Below are positions 1 through 8,713 of a stretch of DNA of 64,000 bases, in pieces. This DNA is from CAZKWG01 sp964615375 (GTDB lineage Bacteria > Myxococcota_A > UBA796 > CAZKWG01). The stretch spans positions 1-64,000 of the forward strand of contig CAZTOW010000001.1 in NCBI GenBank assembly GCA_964615375.1, given 5' to 3'. Every line of letters begins with the position of its first letter. The first letter of the stretch is position 1. Below the pieces are notes generated by a model that was not told the origin of the DNA, searched no databases, and saw only the letters and a list, made by a program, of their open reading frames with translations. The translations under genes were made by a program, and so were the position numbers.

Positions 1-13
1 GCCCTCCGGGCCA

Positions 14-39
14 CCTCCCCCCGCTGGCGCGGGAGGAGG
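14..39. repeat. Edge hairpin (terminator-like inverted repeat)
   Basis: Arms at 14-24 and 29-39 pair at 10 of 11 positions around a 4-nt loop. It is GC-only and has no T tract, so it may be a terminator of a gene beyond the left edge or a dispersed hairpin repeat. Positions 41-150 hold nothing recognisable. Confidence 0.4.
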
Positions 40-151
40 ATCAAAGCTGCAACTCCATAGCGCTTTCGTCGTCGTAAAGGAGCCGCACCCATTCGATCTC
101 TACGACACGAATTCTACGACAACGCCCGGATCTACAAGAAGAGGGAATACG

Positions 152-185
152 GGAAATTCTTTCCAAAGGACAGGAAAATTCTTCC
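152..185. repeat. Pair of near-identical semi-palindromic 13-mers
   Basis: GGAAATTCTTTCC (152-164) and GGAAAATTCTTCC (173-185) begin 21 bp apart, i.e. two helical turns, in an AT-rich patch of an otherwise very GC-rich window. The geometry resembles a double operator, but no gene start lies beside it, so the role is open. Confidence 0.35.
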
Positions 186-206
186 TATCCTTCTTTCCGA
201 ATGCAA

Positions 207-240
207 GAACCCCCCGCGACCCGGAGGCCGCGAGGGGTTC
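207..240 (-). terminator. Terminator of tRNA-Gly
   Basis: Inverted repeat GAACCCC...GGGGTTC with an inner CGCG/CGCG pairing, directly downstream of tRNA-Gly on the minus strand and followed on that strand by TTCTTG. Placement and strength fit a factor-independent terminator with a weak T tract. Confidence 0.6.
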
Positions 241-244
241 GAGA

Positions 245-320
245 TGGAGCGGGCGACGGGATTCGAACCCGCGACAACCGGCTTGGAAGGCCGATACTCT
301 ACCAGCTGAGTTACACCCGC
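245..320 (-). tRNA. tRNA-Gly (anticodon TCC)
   Basis: Read on the minus strand the sequence folds into a full cloverleaf: a 7-bp acceptor stem (GCGGGTG with CGCCCGC, one G-T pair), a D arm ACTC/GAGT, anticodon loop CTTCCAA giving TCC, and a T arm GCGGG-TTCGAAT-CCCGT. The discriminator is T and CCA is encoded (245-247). Anticodon TCC decodes GGA and GGG glycine codons. Confidence 0.95.
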
Positions 321-380
321 GCGTCGGGGGTGACCCCGAGACTCCCCTGATAACCGATCTCCACCCTCGCGGGCCAGCGT

Positions 381-1757
381 TCAGAAGCTCGCCGACACGC
401 GCACGCCGACCAGGTCCACCTTCGCCTGGTAGAGGCCGTTGGTGTTGGCCTTGTAGGGCAGGGAGGGGCTGAAGTACTCGTCCACGTAGTCGCTCGATCC
501 CTCCTCGGCGTCCCAGGCCGAGTTCGTGATCAGGCGCTCGAAGGGGAAGTATTTCGCGTAGTTCAGGCCGACGGTCAGCGGCCCCAGCGTCGCGCGCGCC
601 CCGATGTAGCCGCCCACGCTCTGGTAGTCGATGTTCGTGGCGCTGACGGCGTAGTCGGGCACCGCGTTCTCGCTGTACATCAGGCGGGCGCCGAGCCACA
701 GGCGCTCCCGGGCCTGCCAGCCCGCCAGCGCGTGCAGGTTCGTGGAGTTCTGAAGCCGCTTCGGCGAGTACTGCACGGTCTTGATCTCGCCCGCCGAGCT
801 GACCAGGGCGTTGCCGTCGGGGTCGGTCACGCCGATGACGTTGTCGCCGTCGTGGGTGGAGCAGCAGGCCCCCCACATCTGGACCTCGAAGCCGGCCCCC
901 AGGGTGAGATCCTCGGTGACCTGGCTGCGCACGTAGGTCTGGACGACCGGGGGCAGCGGGGTCTCGAAGGTGAGCTTCGCCTGCTGCTCGCCGCCGCCCA
1001 GCAGCTCGGGCAGGATGACCTCGCCCTCGCCCTCGGTCTGGATCCGGCCGTTGTTGGTGTAGGAGATGCCGACCTGCGCCTGCTGGACGGCGTCGAAGAA
1101 GACGCCCGCGCTGTAGCCGATGTGGCTGCCGGACAGCTCACCCTGCAGCACGGTGTCGGTGCTGTAGGGGCCAAAGGCCTCCATGTAGCCCTCGGTGTGC
1201 AGCGGGTCGCTGGCCTGGATGGCCTCGAAGCTGTCCAGGACGTACTTGAAGCTGCCGCCGACGTGGACGCCGTCCCACACGGTGACCGCCACCGCCGGGG
1301 TCATGTGGATGGTGACCACCTTGGTCATCACGCCCGAGTAGCGCTGGTGGCTCTCGTAGGGCGGCTCCTCGTCCGGCTCGCCCGCCAGGTAGTTGCCGCC
1401 GCCCACGAAGGGGTCGCTGACGGCGAAGCCTACGGTCAGGCGGTCGGGGATCGCCTGCCAGGTGGCGCCGACCAGGAAGACGGGGACCTGGACCCGGGCC
1501 TTGGCGAGCGTGTACTCCTCGCCGGTGTTGGGGTCGATGCCGGCGTTGCGGTCGGCGCGCACGTCCACCCGGATGAAGGCCATCTGCGCGTCGGCCAGGA
1601 CCTGCACGCCCGGGGCGGCGGCGATGGCGGCCGGGTTGTAGTGGATGGCGACGGGGCTGGGGGTCGCGGCGCCGGCGTCGGGGCCACCCACGACGCCCGA
1701 GGCGGCGATGGAGCCGGCCAGCGCGTGGCCGGAGAGGAGCGGGAGCAGGGCGAGCAT
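381..1757 (-). CDS. FadL/OMPP1-type outer membrane beta-barrel protein
   Basis: Product of about 458 residues. I start at 1757 rather than the longer upstream ATG (1811) because GGAG precedes 1757 and the protein then opens with a short signal peptide (MLALLPLLSGHALAG). Next comes a Gly/Ala-rich N-terminus containing HYNPAAIAAAPG, the hatch-region signature of FadL/TodX transporters for fatty acids or hydrophobic compounds. The remainder alternates short beta-strand-like segments, and the C-terminus ends in VRVSASF, a typical outer-membrane aromatic terminus. The length suits the family (400-470). Substrate cannot be told. It is monocistronic and lies downstream of, but separate from, tRNA-Gly. 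Confidence 0.8.
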   Translation of the reverse strand: MLALLPLLSGHALAGSIAASGVVGGPDAGAATPSPVAIHYNPAAIAAAPGVQVLADAQMAFIRVDVRADRNAGIDPNTGEEYTLAKARVQVPVFLVGATWQAIPDRLTVGFAVSDPFVGGGNYLAGEPDEEPPYESHQRYSGVMTKVVTIHMTPAVAVTVWDGVHVGGSFKYVLDSFEAIQASDPLHTEGYMEAFGPYSTDTVLQGELSGSHIGYSAGVFFDAVQQAQVGISYTNNGRIQTEGEGEVILPELLGGGEQQAKLTFETPLPPVVQTYVRSQVTEDLTLGAGFEVQMWGACCSTHDGDNVIGVTDPDGNALVSSAGEIKTVQYSPKRLQNSTNLHALAGWQARERLWLGARLMYSENAVPDYAVSATNIDYQSVGGYIGARATLGPLTVGLNYAKYFPFERLITNSAWDAEEGSSDYVDEYFSPSLPYKANTNGLYQAKVDLVGVRVSASF

Positions 1758-1947
1758 GGCGTCTCCAGGGTCCTGGGAGCTCGGGGAGCGGCAGGAGTCA
1801 GGCCGCGACATGGCCGTATCCGATGGCGCTTAGCCTGTCATCGCCCGCGGTCCCGATCCGAGGCCACACTCAGCAAGGGGCGCACAGCGTGAGGAGGCTT
1901 TGAATACATCTCCATACAATTGCGCTACAAAATACCGATGGGGACGC

Positions 1948-1955
1948 TGTAGAAT
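1948..1955 (+). promoter_or_regulatory. Candidate -10 element shared with 11647-11654
   Basis: TGTAGAAT lies 31 nt before the start of the MopE/FG-GAP lipoprotein gene. Its paralogue at 11687 has TGTAGAAA 32 nt before its start. Shared sequence and spacing suggest a common -10 box; no convincing -35 is visible here. Confidence 0.3.
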
Positions 1956-1986
1956 ACAGCTGGCACGTCTTCTTTTCGAGGTGTGT

Positions 1987-4506
1987 ATGCTCTCCCTGCT
2001 CCGTGCGCTGTCGCTCGCGCTCCTCGCGCCCGGCTGCACCGTCCAGAAAGCTCCCTCGGACCTCCGGGATCAGGACGGAGACGGCTACGATGGCGAGGAG
2101 GACTGCGACGATAGGAACGTCGACGTTCATCCGGACGCCGCGGAGGTCTGTGACGGTCTGGACCAGGACTGCGACGGCGTCGTGGACGAGGACGCCGGGT
2201 CCGGCTGGTACCTGGACGAGGACGGGGACGGCTGGGGCTCGGGAGAGCCCATCCCGTCCTGCACCGGCGAGTCCGGGCTGAGCAGCCGCGGCGAGGACTG
2301 TGACGACGAGGACGCCTCCGTGAACCCCGAGCAGGCGGAGCGCTGCGACGAGGTGGACAACGACTGCGACTCCGAGGTGGACGAGGACGCCGAGGACGCG
2401 ATGAAGGCCTGGGTCGACCGCGATGGGGACGGCTACGGCTCCCCCTCGGTGACGCTGTGGGTCTGTGTCCTCGAGGAGGGCATGGTGGAGAACGCGGAGG
2501 ACTGCAAGGACAGCGATCCGGACGTCCACCCGGGCGCAGGCGAGCTGTGCGACGATGATGACGAGGACGAGGACTGCGACGGGCTCGTCGACGACGCGGA
2601 CCCGGACGCGACGGGGCAGGTGGCGCTGTATATCGACTTGGATGGGGACGGCTTCGGTGGTGAAGTCACCACCATGCTGGCCTGCGACGGCAGCGCCGGC
2701 CTGTCGACCGTGGGCGGAGACTGCGACGACCTGGACCCCACCCTCGAGGATCCGCAGACCTTCTACGAGGACGTGGACGGAGATGGGTATGGCGTCAGAG
2801 ACGCACGTGTGGAGGCCTGCTGGGAGGTCGAAGGGATCTCGGAGCGGTACGGAGACTGCGCCCCCGAGGACCCCGCGAGCTACCCCGGCGCGGAGGAGGT
2901 CTGGTACGACGGCGTGGACCAGGACTGTGATGAGGCCAGCGACTATGACCAGGACCAGGACGGCTATGACGCGGAGGCCTGGGGTGGCGAAGACTGTGAC
3001 GACCTCCTCGGCACCGTGACCCCGGACGCCTCGGAGATCTGGTACGACGGCATCGACCAGGCCTGTGACGGCGGGAGCGACTACGACCAGGATGGAGACG
3101 GCTACGACAGCGAAGACTATGGCGGTGAGGACTGCGACGACACGGACGCGCGCGCCCTCCCCGGCGGCGCTCAGGTGATCTTCCCGGGAGACTGGGACTG
3201 CGACGGGGAGGACGATCTCGATGGAGAGGTGTGGACGGGGAGCGGCACCACCTGGGGGAGGCTGGGGCACTCCGTGGCGGGGGTCGGGGACACAAACGGG
3301 GACGGGCTCCCGGACCTGATGATCGGCGCCCCGGCGACCAGCTCCGAGACGGGGGCGGCGCTGCTGCTCGGTGGGCCAGCCGACCAGCCGCTCGTCGGCG
3401 CGCTGGCGTTCATCACCGCGGACCTGGCGGGTACCAGCTCGCTCGGCGAGCGCGTGTTCGGGGTCGGGGACGTGGACGGAGACGGCTACGACGACGGGGT
3501 GGTCTCCGCGATAACCCTCCCGGACGGCGCCCCTTTCGCCGGAGGGATCCTGCTCTTCGAGGGGCCGCTGGAGGGTGAGGTCGCCAGCTCGGAGGCGGCG
3601 AGCACGCTGTTCGGGGATGAGGTGGGCGCGCGGCTCGGGCAGTCGGTCGATGCCGTGGACCTTGACGGAGACGGCACCCTGGAGCTCGCCGTCGGCGAGC
3701 CGGCCGGGGGCCTCAGCGTCGATGAAGGCTTCGTCTATCTGGTCGCGCCGGAGTCCTCGGGGAGCATGGCGGATGTCGCCAGCGTGACCATCGACGGGGG
3801 CTGGACCACCGTGAGCTTCGGCGAGCGCGTCGTGTCTGCGGGCGACACAGACGGCGACGGCCTCGAGGAGCTCGCCGTCACGAGCCTCTACGGCGCCAGC
3901 TCCCTGGGGGGGATCTGGCTGATCTCCGGCACGCTCTCCGGGACGGAGCTGATCGCGAGCGTCGGCCACTGGATTGGAGGGTTGAGCCCCAACGACCGGA
4001 CGGGGAAGGGCCTGGACGGCGGCGTGGACGCCAACGCGGACGGTTACGACGACCTGCTCATCGGGGCGCCGAGGTGGGAGGAAGGCGACGCCTCGGACGT
4101 CGGCGTGGCGTGGCTCCTGCTCGGGCCCCTGAGCGACGTGAGCGATGTCTCGGACTACGTCGCCCGGTTCACGGGGGAAGAGGAGTGGGCGGAGCTCGGC
4201 AGCTCTGTCGCCTTCCTCGGAGATCGGGACGGTGACGGGGTCGAGGACATCGCCCTGGGCGCCCCCTACGCCACCGGTGACTTCACCGAGACCGGTGAGG
4301 TTCAGGTGTACTCGGGCGCGGTGGAGGGAGATTTCACACGAGAGGACGCCGACGTCCTGCTGGTCGGAGAGGCCAGCGAGATGCGTGTCGGCGTCGCGCT
4401 GGACGCGCCTGGAGATCTGGACGCGGACGGCTACACGGAGGTCCTCGCGGGCGGCGCGACGCCTGGCGGCCCGGGCCAGGTCCTGCTCCTTCGTGGCGCG
4501 CCCTGA
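1987..4506 (+). CDS. MopE-repeat / FG-GAP propeller lipoprotein (paralogue 1)
   Basis: About 839 residues. The start at 1987 is supported by GAGG upstream and an immediate lipoprotein signal (MLSLLRALSLALLAPGC, lipobox LAPGC, Cys17). Residues about 25-400 are Asp/Cys-rich MopE-type metal-binding repeats (forms of CDGLDQDCDG, EDCDD and DGDGYG). Residues about 415-839 hold seven FG-GAP repeats of the DxDGDGxxDLxxGAP type, enough for one seven-bladed integrin-alpha-like propeller with Ca-binding loops. Expected location is the outer membrane or cell surface. It is colinear along its whole length with the gene at 11687-14215. Specific function unknown; adhesion or metal capture is inference. Confidence 0.88.
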   Translation: MLSLLRALSLALLAPGCTVQKAPSDLRDQDGDGYDGEEDCDDRNVDVHPDAAEVCDGLDQDCDGVVDEDAGSGWYLDEDGDGWGSGEPIPSCTGESGLSSRGEDCDDEDASVNPEQAERCDEVDNDCDSEVDEDAEDAMKAWVDRDGDGYGSPSVTLWVCVLEEGMVENAEDCKDSDPDVHPGAGELCDDDDEDEDCDGLVDDADPDATGQVALYIDLDGDGFGGEVTTMLACDGSAGLSTVGGDCDDLDPTLEDPQTFYEDVDGDGYGVRDARVEACWEVEGISERYGDCAPEDPASYPGAEEVWYDGVDQDCDEASDYDQDQDGYDAEAWGGEDCDDLLGTVTPDASEIWYDGIDQACDGGSDYDQDGDGYDSEDYGGEDCDDTDARALPGGAQVIFPGDWDCDGEDDLDGEVWTGSGTTWGRLGHSVAGVGDTNGDGLPDLMIGAPATSSETGAALLLGGPADQPLVGALAFITADLAGTSSLGERVFGVGDVDGDGYDDGVVSAITLPDGAPFAGGILLFEGPLEGEVASSEAASTLFGDEVGARLGQSVDAVDLDGDGTLELAVGEPAGGLSVDEGFVYLVAPESSGSMADVASVTIDGGWTTVSFGERVVSAGDTDGDGLEELAVTSLYGASSLGGIWLISGTLSGTELIASVGHWIGGLSPNDRTGKGLDGGVDANADGYDDLLIGAPRWEEGDASDVGVAWLLLGPLSDVSDVSDYVARFTGEEEWAELGSSVAFLGDRDGDGVEDIALGAPYATGDFTETGEVQVYSGAVEGDFTREDADVLLVGEASEMRVGVALDAPGDLDADGYTEVLAGGATPGGPGQVLLLRGAP

Positions 4507-4525
4507 CTACTAAAGATTTAGTAGT
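4506..4525. terminator. AT-rich perfect palindrome between convergent genes
   Basis: ACTACTAAA-GA-TTTAGTAGT is a perfect 9-bp inverted repeat with a 2-nt spacer, immediately after the stop of the plus-strand gene and facing the minus-strand gene that ends at 4610. It is strikingly AT-rich for this DNA and has stops in several frames. A bidirectional terminator is plausible but not shown. Confidence 0.45.
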
Positions 4526-4609
4526 TCTGCTCCACGAGCAGCGCGGCGCTGGAGCGGGCCGGCGCCGCGTCTCTGATCCCGGGCTGGTGAGCGCCCGGAG
4601 ATCCGGGCC

Positions 4610-7099
4610 TCAGAAGCCGCCCATGCTCAGGAGGAGGACCTCGGCGGTCGCGGGGTCGGCGTCCGATCCCGGGGCGCCCAGGGCGGCGTCCAGGAGCCCG
4701 TCGCCGTCGCGGTCGAGCGCGGCGAGGCTCGTGCCGGCGCGCCCGCCCTCGGTGCGGCCGTCGATGCGGGCGGTCGCGAGCTCCTCCACCCAGAGCTCCC
4801 CGAGGAGGGGCCCGGAGACCAGCCAGGCGGCGCCGGCGTCGCTGGCGGCATCGTCCTCGCCGGGGGCGCCGAGGAGCAGCTCTCCGAGGCCGTCGCCGTC
4901 CAGGTCGCCCAGGGCCGTGATCGCGGTCCCCAGGGCGGCCCCCGGGCGTGAGCTCCCCAGGGAGGCGGTGGCGAGGTCGAGCGAGAGCACGCCGGAGGCG
5001 GCCGGACCGCCGGTGAGCAGCCAGATCTCCCCGCCGATGCCCGCTTCCGGGGCCGCGAGGGCGAGGTCATGGAGCCCGTCGCCGTCCAGGTCTCCGGCGT
5101 CGGCCAGCGCGCTGCCCAGGCGCCCGTCGGCGCTGCCGGTCCAGCGGGCGTCGGCCTCGTCTACCGTAAGATCACCTGTGGGTGGATCGAGCATCAGCCA
5201 GACGGCCCCGGTGGTGGCGCCGTCTTCGGTGGCGGTGGGTCCGCCGAGGAGCAGGTCGTCGAGCCCGTCTCCGTCCACGTCGACCTCACCCAGGACCGCG
5301 GTCCCCAGGTGCTCGTCGCCGTCCACGCCGGAGACCACGGTGGACGACCAGCTCAGGTCGCGGTCTCCGCTGGCGGGCCCCAGGACCAGGAAGGCTCTCC
5401 CGGCCCCGCCCTCAGCCTGGGGGGCGCCGACGAGGAGGTCTCCGAGGCCGTCGCCGTCCGCGTCTCCCGCCGACCCGAGCGCCGCCCCGGCCCCGTCGCC
5501 GGTCCCCTGCCCCGTCCAGATCGCGTCGCTCTCGGCGAGGTCGGTGGGGATCTCCGGGACGGTCCACCAGAGGTAGAGGCTCCCCGCGCCCTCCAGGCCG
5601 AGGTCGCTCCCTGGCGCGCCGACGGCGAGGTCCAGGAGGCCGTCCCCGTCCAGGTCGACCGAGGCCAGGGCCGCGCCCGCGCGATCTCCGGCGTCGGACC
5701 CGCTGAGCTGCCAGCTCGCGCGCGCGAGGGTCTCCTCGTCCGTGTCGCCGGAGCGGAGGATCCAGACGTATCCAGCGTCGTCGTCCGCCTCATCCGAGCG
5801 CGGCCCGCCGAGGGCGAGCTCAGGGCCTCCGTCGCCGTCGAGATCACCGAGGGCGGTGAGCGCGGCGCCGGCCTGGTCTCCCTCGACGTTGGCGGTGGCG
5901 GCGAAGCTCAGGTCGCAGGGGTCGGTGGTGCCGTCGCAGTCCTCGTCGGCGCCGCTGTCGCAGACCTCGGGCAGGCCCGGGGCGGTGTCGTCGTCGGCGT
6001 CGTCGCAGTCCTCTCCCCAGCCCTCGGCCAGGACGCCGTCCTGGTCCGCGTCGTAGTCGGAGGCGCCGTCGCAGTCCTGGTCGGTGCCGTCGTACCAGGC
6101 CTCCTCGGCGGCGGGGCTGACGGAGGCGTCGTCGTCGTCGCAGTCTCCGGGGTGGCTGGAGGCGGCGTCTGGGGCCTCGCAGCCCTCGCCGAGGCTGGTG
6201 TCCGCGTCGCCGTAGCCGTCGCCGTCGGCGTCCGCGTACCAGGCGAGGGGCTCCCCCTCCTCATCCACGTCGCCGTCGCAGTCCTGGTCCAGGCTGTCCC
6301 CGCAGCGCTCGGCGGCGTCGGGGTGCGACCAGGGGTCGGTGTCGTCGCAGTCGTCGTAGAGGGCGACATAGCCATCCGGGGCCTCGCAGGCCGTGGTCGG
6401 CTGGAGGAGGTCGCCGTGGCCGTCCTGATCCTCGTCCCGGTAGTAATACTCGGGGTTGAGGACGCGGTCGTCCGCGTCGTTGACCGCCAGATCGCAGTCC
6501 TCGTCCACGCCGTCCTCGTCGCAGAGCTCGACGGCCGAGGGCGAGATGTCCGGGTCGGCGTCGTCGCAGTCGTCGCCGTCCGCCACGTAGTCCTCGGGGG
6601 CCTCGCAGGCGGGCTCGGAGACGTAGGCGTTCCCGTGCCCGTCGCCGTCCTGGTCCCAGTACCAGCGGGGCGCGTCGATGGCCTCCGGCTCATCCGTCGC
6701 CGCGTCACAGTCGTTGTCCACGCCGTCGCAGGTCTCGTCCGCGCCCGGGTGGTTGTCCGGGTCCTGGTCGTCGCAGTCGGTGGCGTCCTCGACGAAGCCG
6801 ACCTCCTCCTCGCAGAGCTGGCGCACGTAGAGAGGCGTGCCGTAGCCGTCGCCGTCCACGTCGGCGAAGCGCAGCAGGCCATCTACGGCGTCCTCGTCGA
6901 TTCGTGTGTCACAGTCGTTGTCGATGCCGTCACAACGTTCGGAGGCGCGTGGTGAGACGGCCCGGTCTCCGTCGTCGCAGTCCCGGTCGGCGCTGTAGCC
7001 GTCCAGATCCGCGTCGACCTCCGAGGGATCGCCCGTATCCACCTCGATGGGATCGCAGGCGGGGAGGAGCAGGGTGAGGAGAAGTGGGAGCGTGCGCAT
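4610..7099 (-). CDS. MopE-repeat / FG-GAP propeller lipoprotein (paralogue 2)
   Basis: 829 residues. The N-terminus MRTLPLLLTLLLPAC is a lipoprotein signal with Cys15. Residues about 25-400 are MopE-type repeats with regularly spaced DCDD, CDGxDxDCD and DxDGDGYG motifs. Residues about 405-829 contain seven FG-GAP units (for example GDLDGDGLGELLLGAP), predicting a seven-bladed Ca-binding propeller. The same architecture occurs in the genes at 1987, 11687 and 14215, but this copy is on the opposite strand and convergent with the first. It is presumably surface-anchored; ligand unknown. Confidence 0.88.
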   Translation of the reverse strand: MRTLPLLLTLLLPACDPIEVDTGDPSEVDADLDGYSADRDCDDGDRAVSPRASERCDGIDNDCDTRIDEDAVDGLLRFADVDGDGYGTPLYVRQLCEEEVGFVEDATDCDDQDPDNHPGADETCDGVDNDCDAATDEPEAIDAPRWYWDQDGDGHGNAYVSEPACEAPEDYVADGDDCDDADPDISPSAVELCDEDGVDEDCDLAVNDADDRVLNPEYYYRDEDQDGHGDLLQPTTACEAPDGYVALYDDCDDTDPWSHPDAAERCGDSLDQDCDGDVDEEGEPLAWYADADGDGYGDADTSLGEGCEAPDAASSHPGDCDDDDASVSPAAEEAWYDGTDQDCDGASDYDADQDGVLAEGWGEDCDDADDDTAPGLPEVCDSGADEDCDGTTDPCDLSFAATANVEGDQAGAALTALGDLDGDGGPELALGGPRSDEADDDAGYVWILRSGDTDEETLARASWQLSGSDAGDRAGAALASVDLDGDGLLDLAVGAPGSDLGLEGAGSLYLWWTVPEIPTDLAESDAIWTGQGTGDGAGAALGSAGDADGDGLGDLLVGAPQAEGGAGRAFLVLGPASGDRDLSWSSTVVSGVDGDEHLGTAVLGEVDVDGDGLDDLLLGGPTATEDGATTGAVWLMLDPPTGDLTVDEADARWTGSADGRLGSALADAGDLDGDGLHDLALAAPEAGIGGEIWLLTGGPAASGVLSLDLATASLGSSRPGAALGTAITALGDLDGDGLGELLLGAPGEDDAASDAGAAWLVSGPLLGELWVEELATARIDGRTEGGRAGTSLAALDRDGDGLLDAALGAPGSDADPATAEVLLLSMGGF

Positions 7100-7167
7100 G
7101 GTCGGACGCTATCACTGGACGGGGCCCGGAAGGTCCGACGCGGCGCGTCTTGACGGGAGTTTGTTCG

Positions 7168-7177
7168 TTGCAGAACC
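7168..7177 (+). promoter_or_regulatory. Shared upstream element TTGCAGAACC (copy 1)
   Basis: TTGCAGAACC followed by ATGAC begins 70 nt before the OmpA-family gene. The same decamer followed by GTGAC begins 74 nt before the VWA lipoprotein gene at 11497. The AGAACC core with a GTC about 13 nt downstream in both copies would suit an ECF-sigma -35/-10 pair; this is inference. Confidence 0.35.
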
Positions 7178-7237
7178 ATGACGCATGCTTGTCCGTAGCT
7201 TTGCAGCGCGCTGGGTTGGACGTGTGACGCTGGGGTC

Positions 7238-8713
7238 ATGCACCCGCTCCAACTCTCCCTGCTCGCCCTCCTGCTCGCGCCCCGCGCCTGGGCCGGCGGG
7301 TACTCCATCGACGCCGAGCTGCTGGAGCCCATGCTCTCCGAGGGCGATCTCCCCGGGCTGGACGGGGCGAGGGCGCTCGGCACGGGGAGCGCGCGCGCCG
7401 GGCTGCTCTACCAGTACGTCTCCCGGCCCGTCACCCTGCACACGGAGGGTGCGGAGCTGGGCGCCCCGGTGTGGGCGAGGGCGACGGTCTTCGCGGGTGT
7501 CTCCGCCGACTTCGGAGGGAGGGTCACGGCCCGCGCCGTCCTGCCGGTGGCCATGCAGGAGGGGCAGGGCATCACCGGGCTGGACGCCGACGGGGTGGGC
7601 ACCGCGGACCTGCGGCTGGGGATGCGGGCGCTGCTCCCGGGGGGCGAGGCCGCGCGCGCCGGGCTGGACGTGGAGCTCTACCTGCCCACGGGGACGGAGA
7701 TGGCCTGGCTCGGCGAGGAGGCCCCGCGGCTCAGGATGGGCGGGGTGAGCGGCCTCTCGGTCGGGCCGATCAAGCTGCTCGGGGACGGCGGGGTCTTGCT
7801 CCGGCGCTCAGTGGACACGGGCATGGACATGGTCTCCGGCTCTGAGCTCTACGCCAACGCCGGGCTCTCGCTGCGCTGGCGGCGGCTCGAGGCCTACGGG
7901 GTGGCGCTGGGTCGGGTGGGGATGTCCCGGGGCGTGTCCTTGGAGGGGCGCGCGGCGCTGGAGGGCCTCGGCGGCCTGCAGGTGGGTCCGATCGGCCCGA
8001 CCCGCCTGGAGCTGGGCGTGGGGCGCGGCCTGGCGGAGGGGCTCGGCTCCTCGGAGTGGCGGGCGATGGCCAGCCTCCGCGTCGAGCGCCGCCGGGACCT
8101 GCCCACGTCGGAGCGGGACAGGGAGGGCGCGCCGCGCGTCGGTCGGGCGCCGGAGGTCCGGGTGGACGAGCTCTCGGATGAGCCCGCCGCCGCGCGCGTC
8201 GTCTTCGAGCCGCCCGAGGAGGCGCCGGAGCCGGTGTGGGAGGAGGGCGAGCTGGCGCGGGTGCGCCTGGAGACGGCGAGCATCGAGATCCGGGAGCCGA
8301 TCCAGTTCGAGTTCGGGACCGACCGGATCCTGCCGATCTCCATCCCCACCTTGCATGCGGTGGCGGGGATCCTGGCCGAGCACCCGGAGATCGAGGCGCT
8401 GGTCATCGAGGGCCACGCCAGCGAGGAGGGGTCCTACCTCTACAACTACGACCTGGCTTATCGTCGCTGCGGCGCCATCTTCCGCGAGCTGGTCTCGGCG
8501 GGGGTCCACCCCTACCGGCTCAGCACCCGCAGCATGGGCGAGGTCGTGCCGAAGAGCGCGGGCCAGGACGAGCAGAGCCTGGCGGCCAACCGCCGCGTGG
8601 AGTTCCACATCGTCCGCCAGCGCCACCCGCTGGAGCCGGACAGCCCGCTGGCGCCGGTGACCCGCCCCTGGGACGGCGCCCCGCTCGCCGCGAGCGCACA
8701 GGAGGGACCATGA
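7238..8713 (+). CDS. OmpA-family outer membrane protein with N-terminal barrel
   Basis: 491 residues. Signal peptide MHPLQLSLLALLLAPRAWA, then about 250 residues of beta-barrel-like sequence, a charged Pro/Glu-rich linker (about 285-345), and a C-terminal OmpA peptidoglycan-binding domain (about 350-470). That domain has IQFEFGTDRILP, VIEGHASEEG, an S(T)RSMGE segment and the conserved NRRVEF. It probably tethers the outer membrane to peptidoglycan. The stop codon overlaps the start of the next gene (ATGA), so the two are translationally coupled. Confidence 0.88.
   Translation: MHPLQLSLLALLLAPRAWAGGYSIDAELLEPMLSEGDLPGLDGARALGTGSARAGLLYQYVSRPVTLHTEGAELGAPVWARATVFAGVSADFGGRVTARAVLPVAMQEGQGITGLDADGVGTADLRLGMRALLPGGEAARAGLDVELYLPTGTEMAWLGEEAPRLRMGGVSGLSVGPIKLLGDGGVLLRRSVDTGMDMVSGSELYANAGLSLRWRRLEAYGVALGRVGMSRGVSLEGRAALEGLGGLQVGPIGPTRLELGVGRGLAEGLGSSEWRAMASLRVERRRDLPTSERDREGAPRVGRAPEVRVDELSDEPAAARVVFEPPEEAPEPVWEEGELARVRLETASIEIREPIQFEFGTDRILPISIPTLHAVAGILAEHPEIEALVIEGHASEEGSYLYNYDLAYRRCGAIFRELVSAGVHPYRLSTRSMGEVVPKSAGQDEQSLAANRRVEFHIVRQRHPLEPDSPLAPVTRPWDGAPLAASAQEGP

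Noticed and set aside
100..876. Minus-strand ORF running through tRNA-Gly
   Set aside because: It crosses a complete tRNA and its terminator, and is antisense-frame to the FadL-like gene; no protein features.
1870..3969. A 699-residue minus-strand ORF opposite the first FG-GAP gene
   Set aside because: Low-complexity Val/Ala/Arg translation without motifs; the plus-strand gene has a signal peptide and clear repeats.
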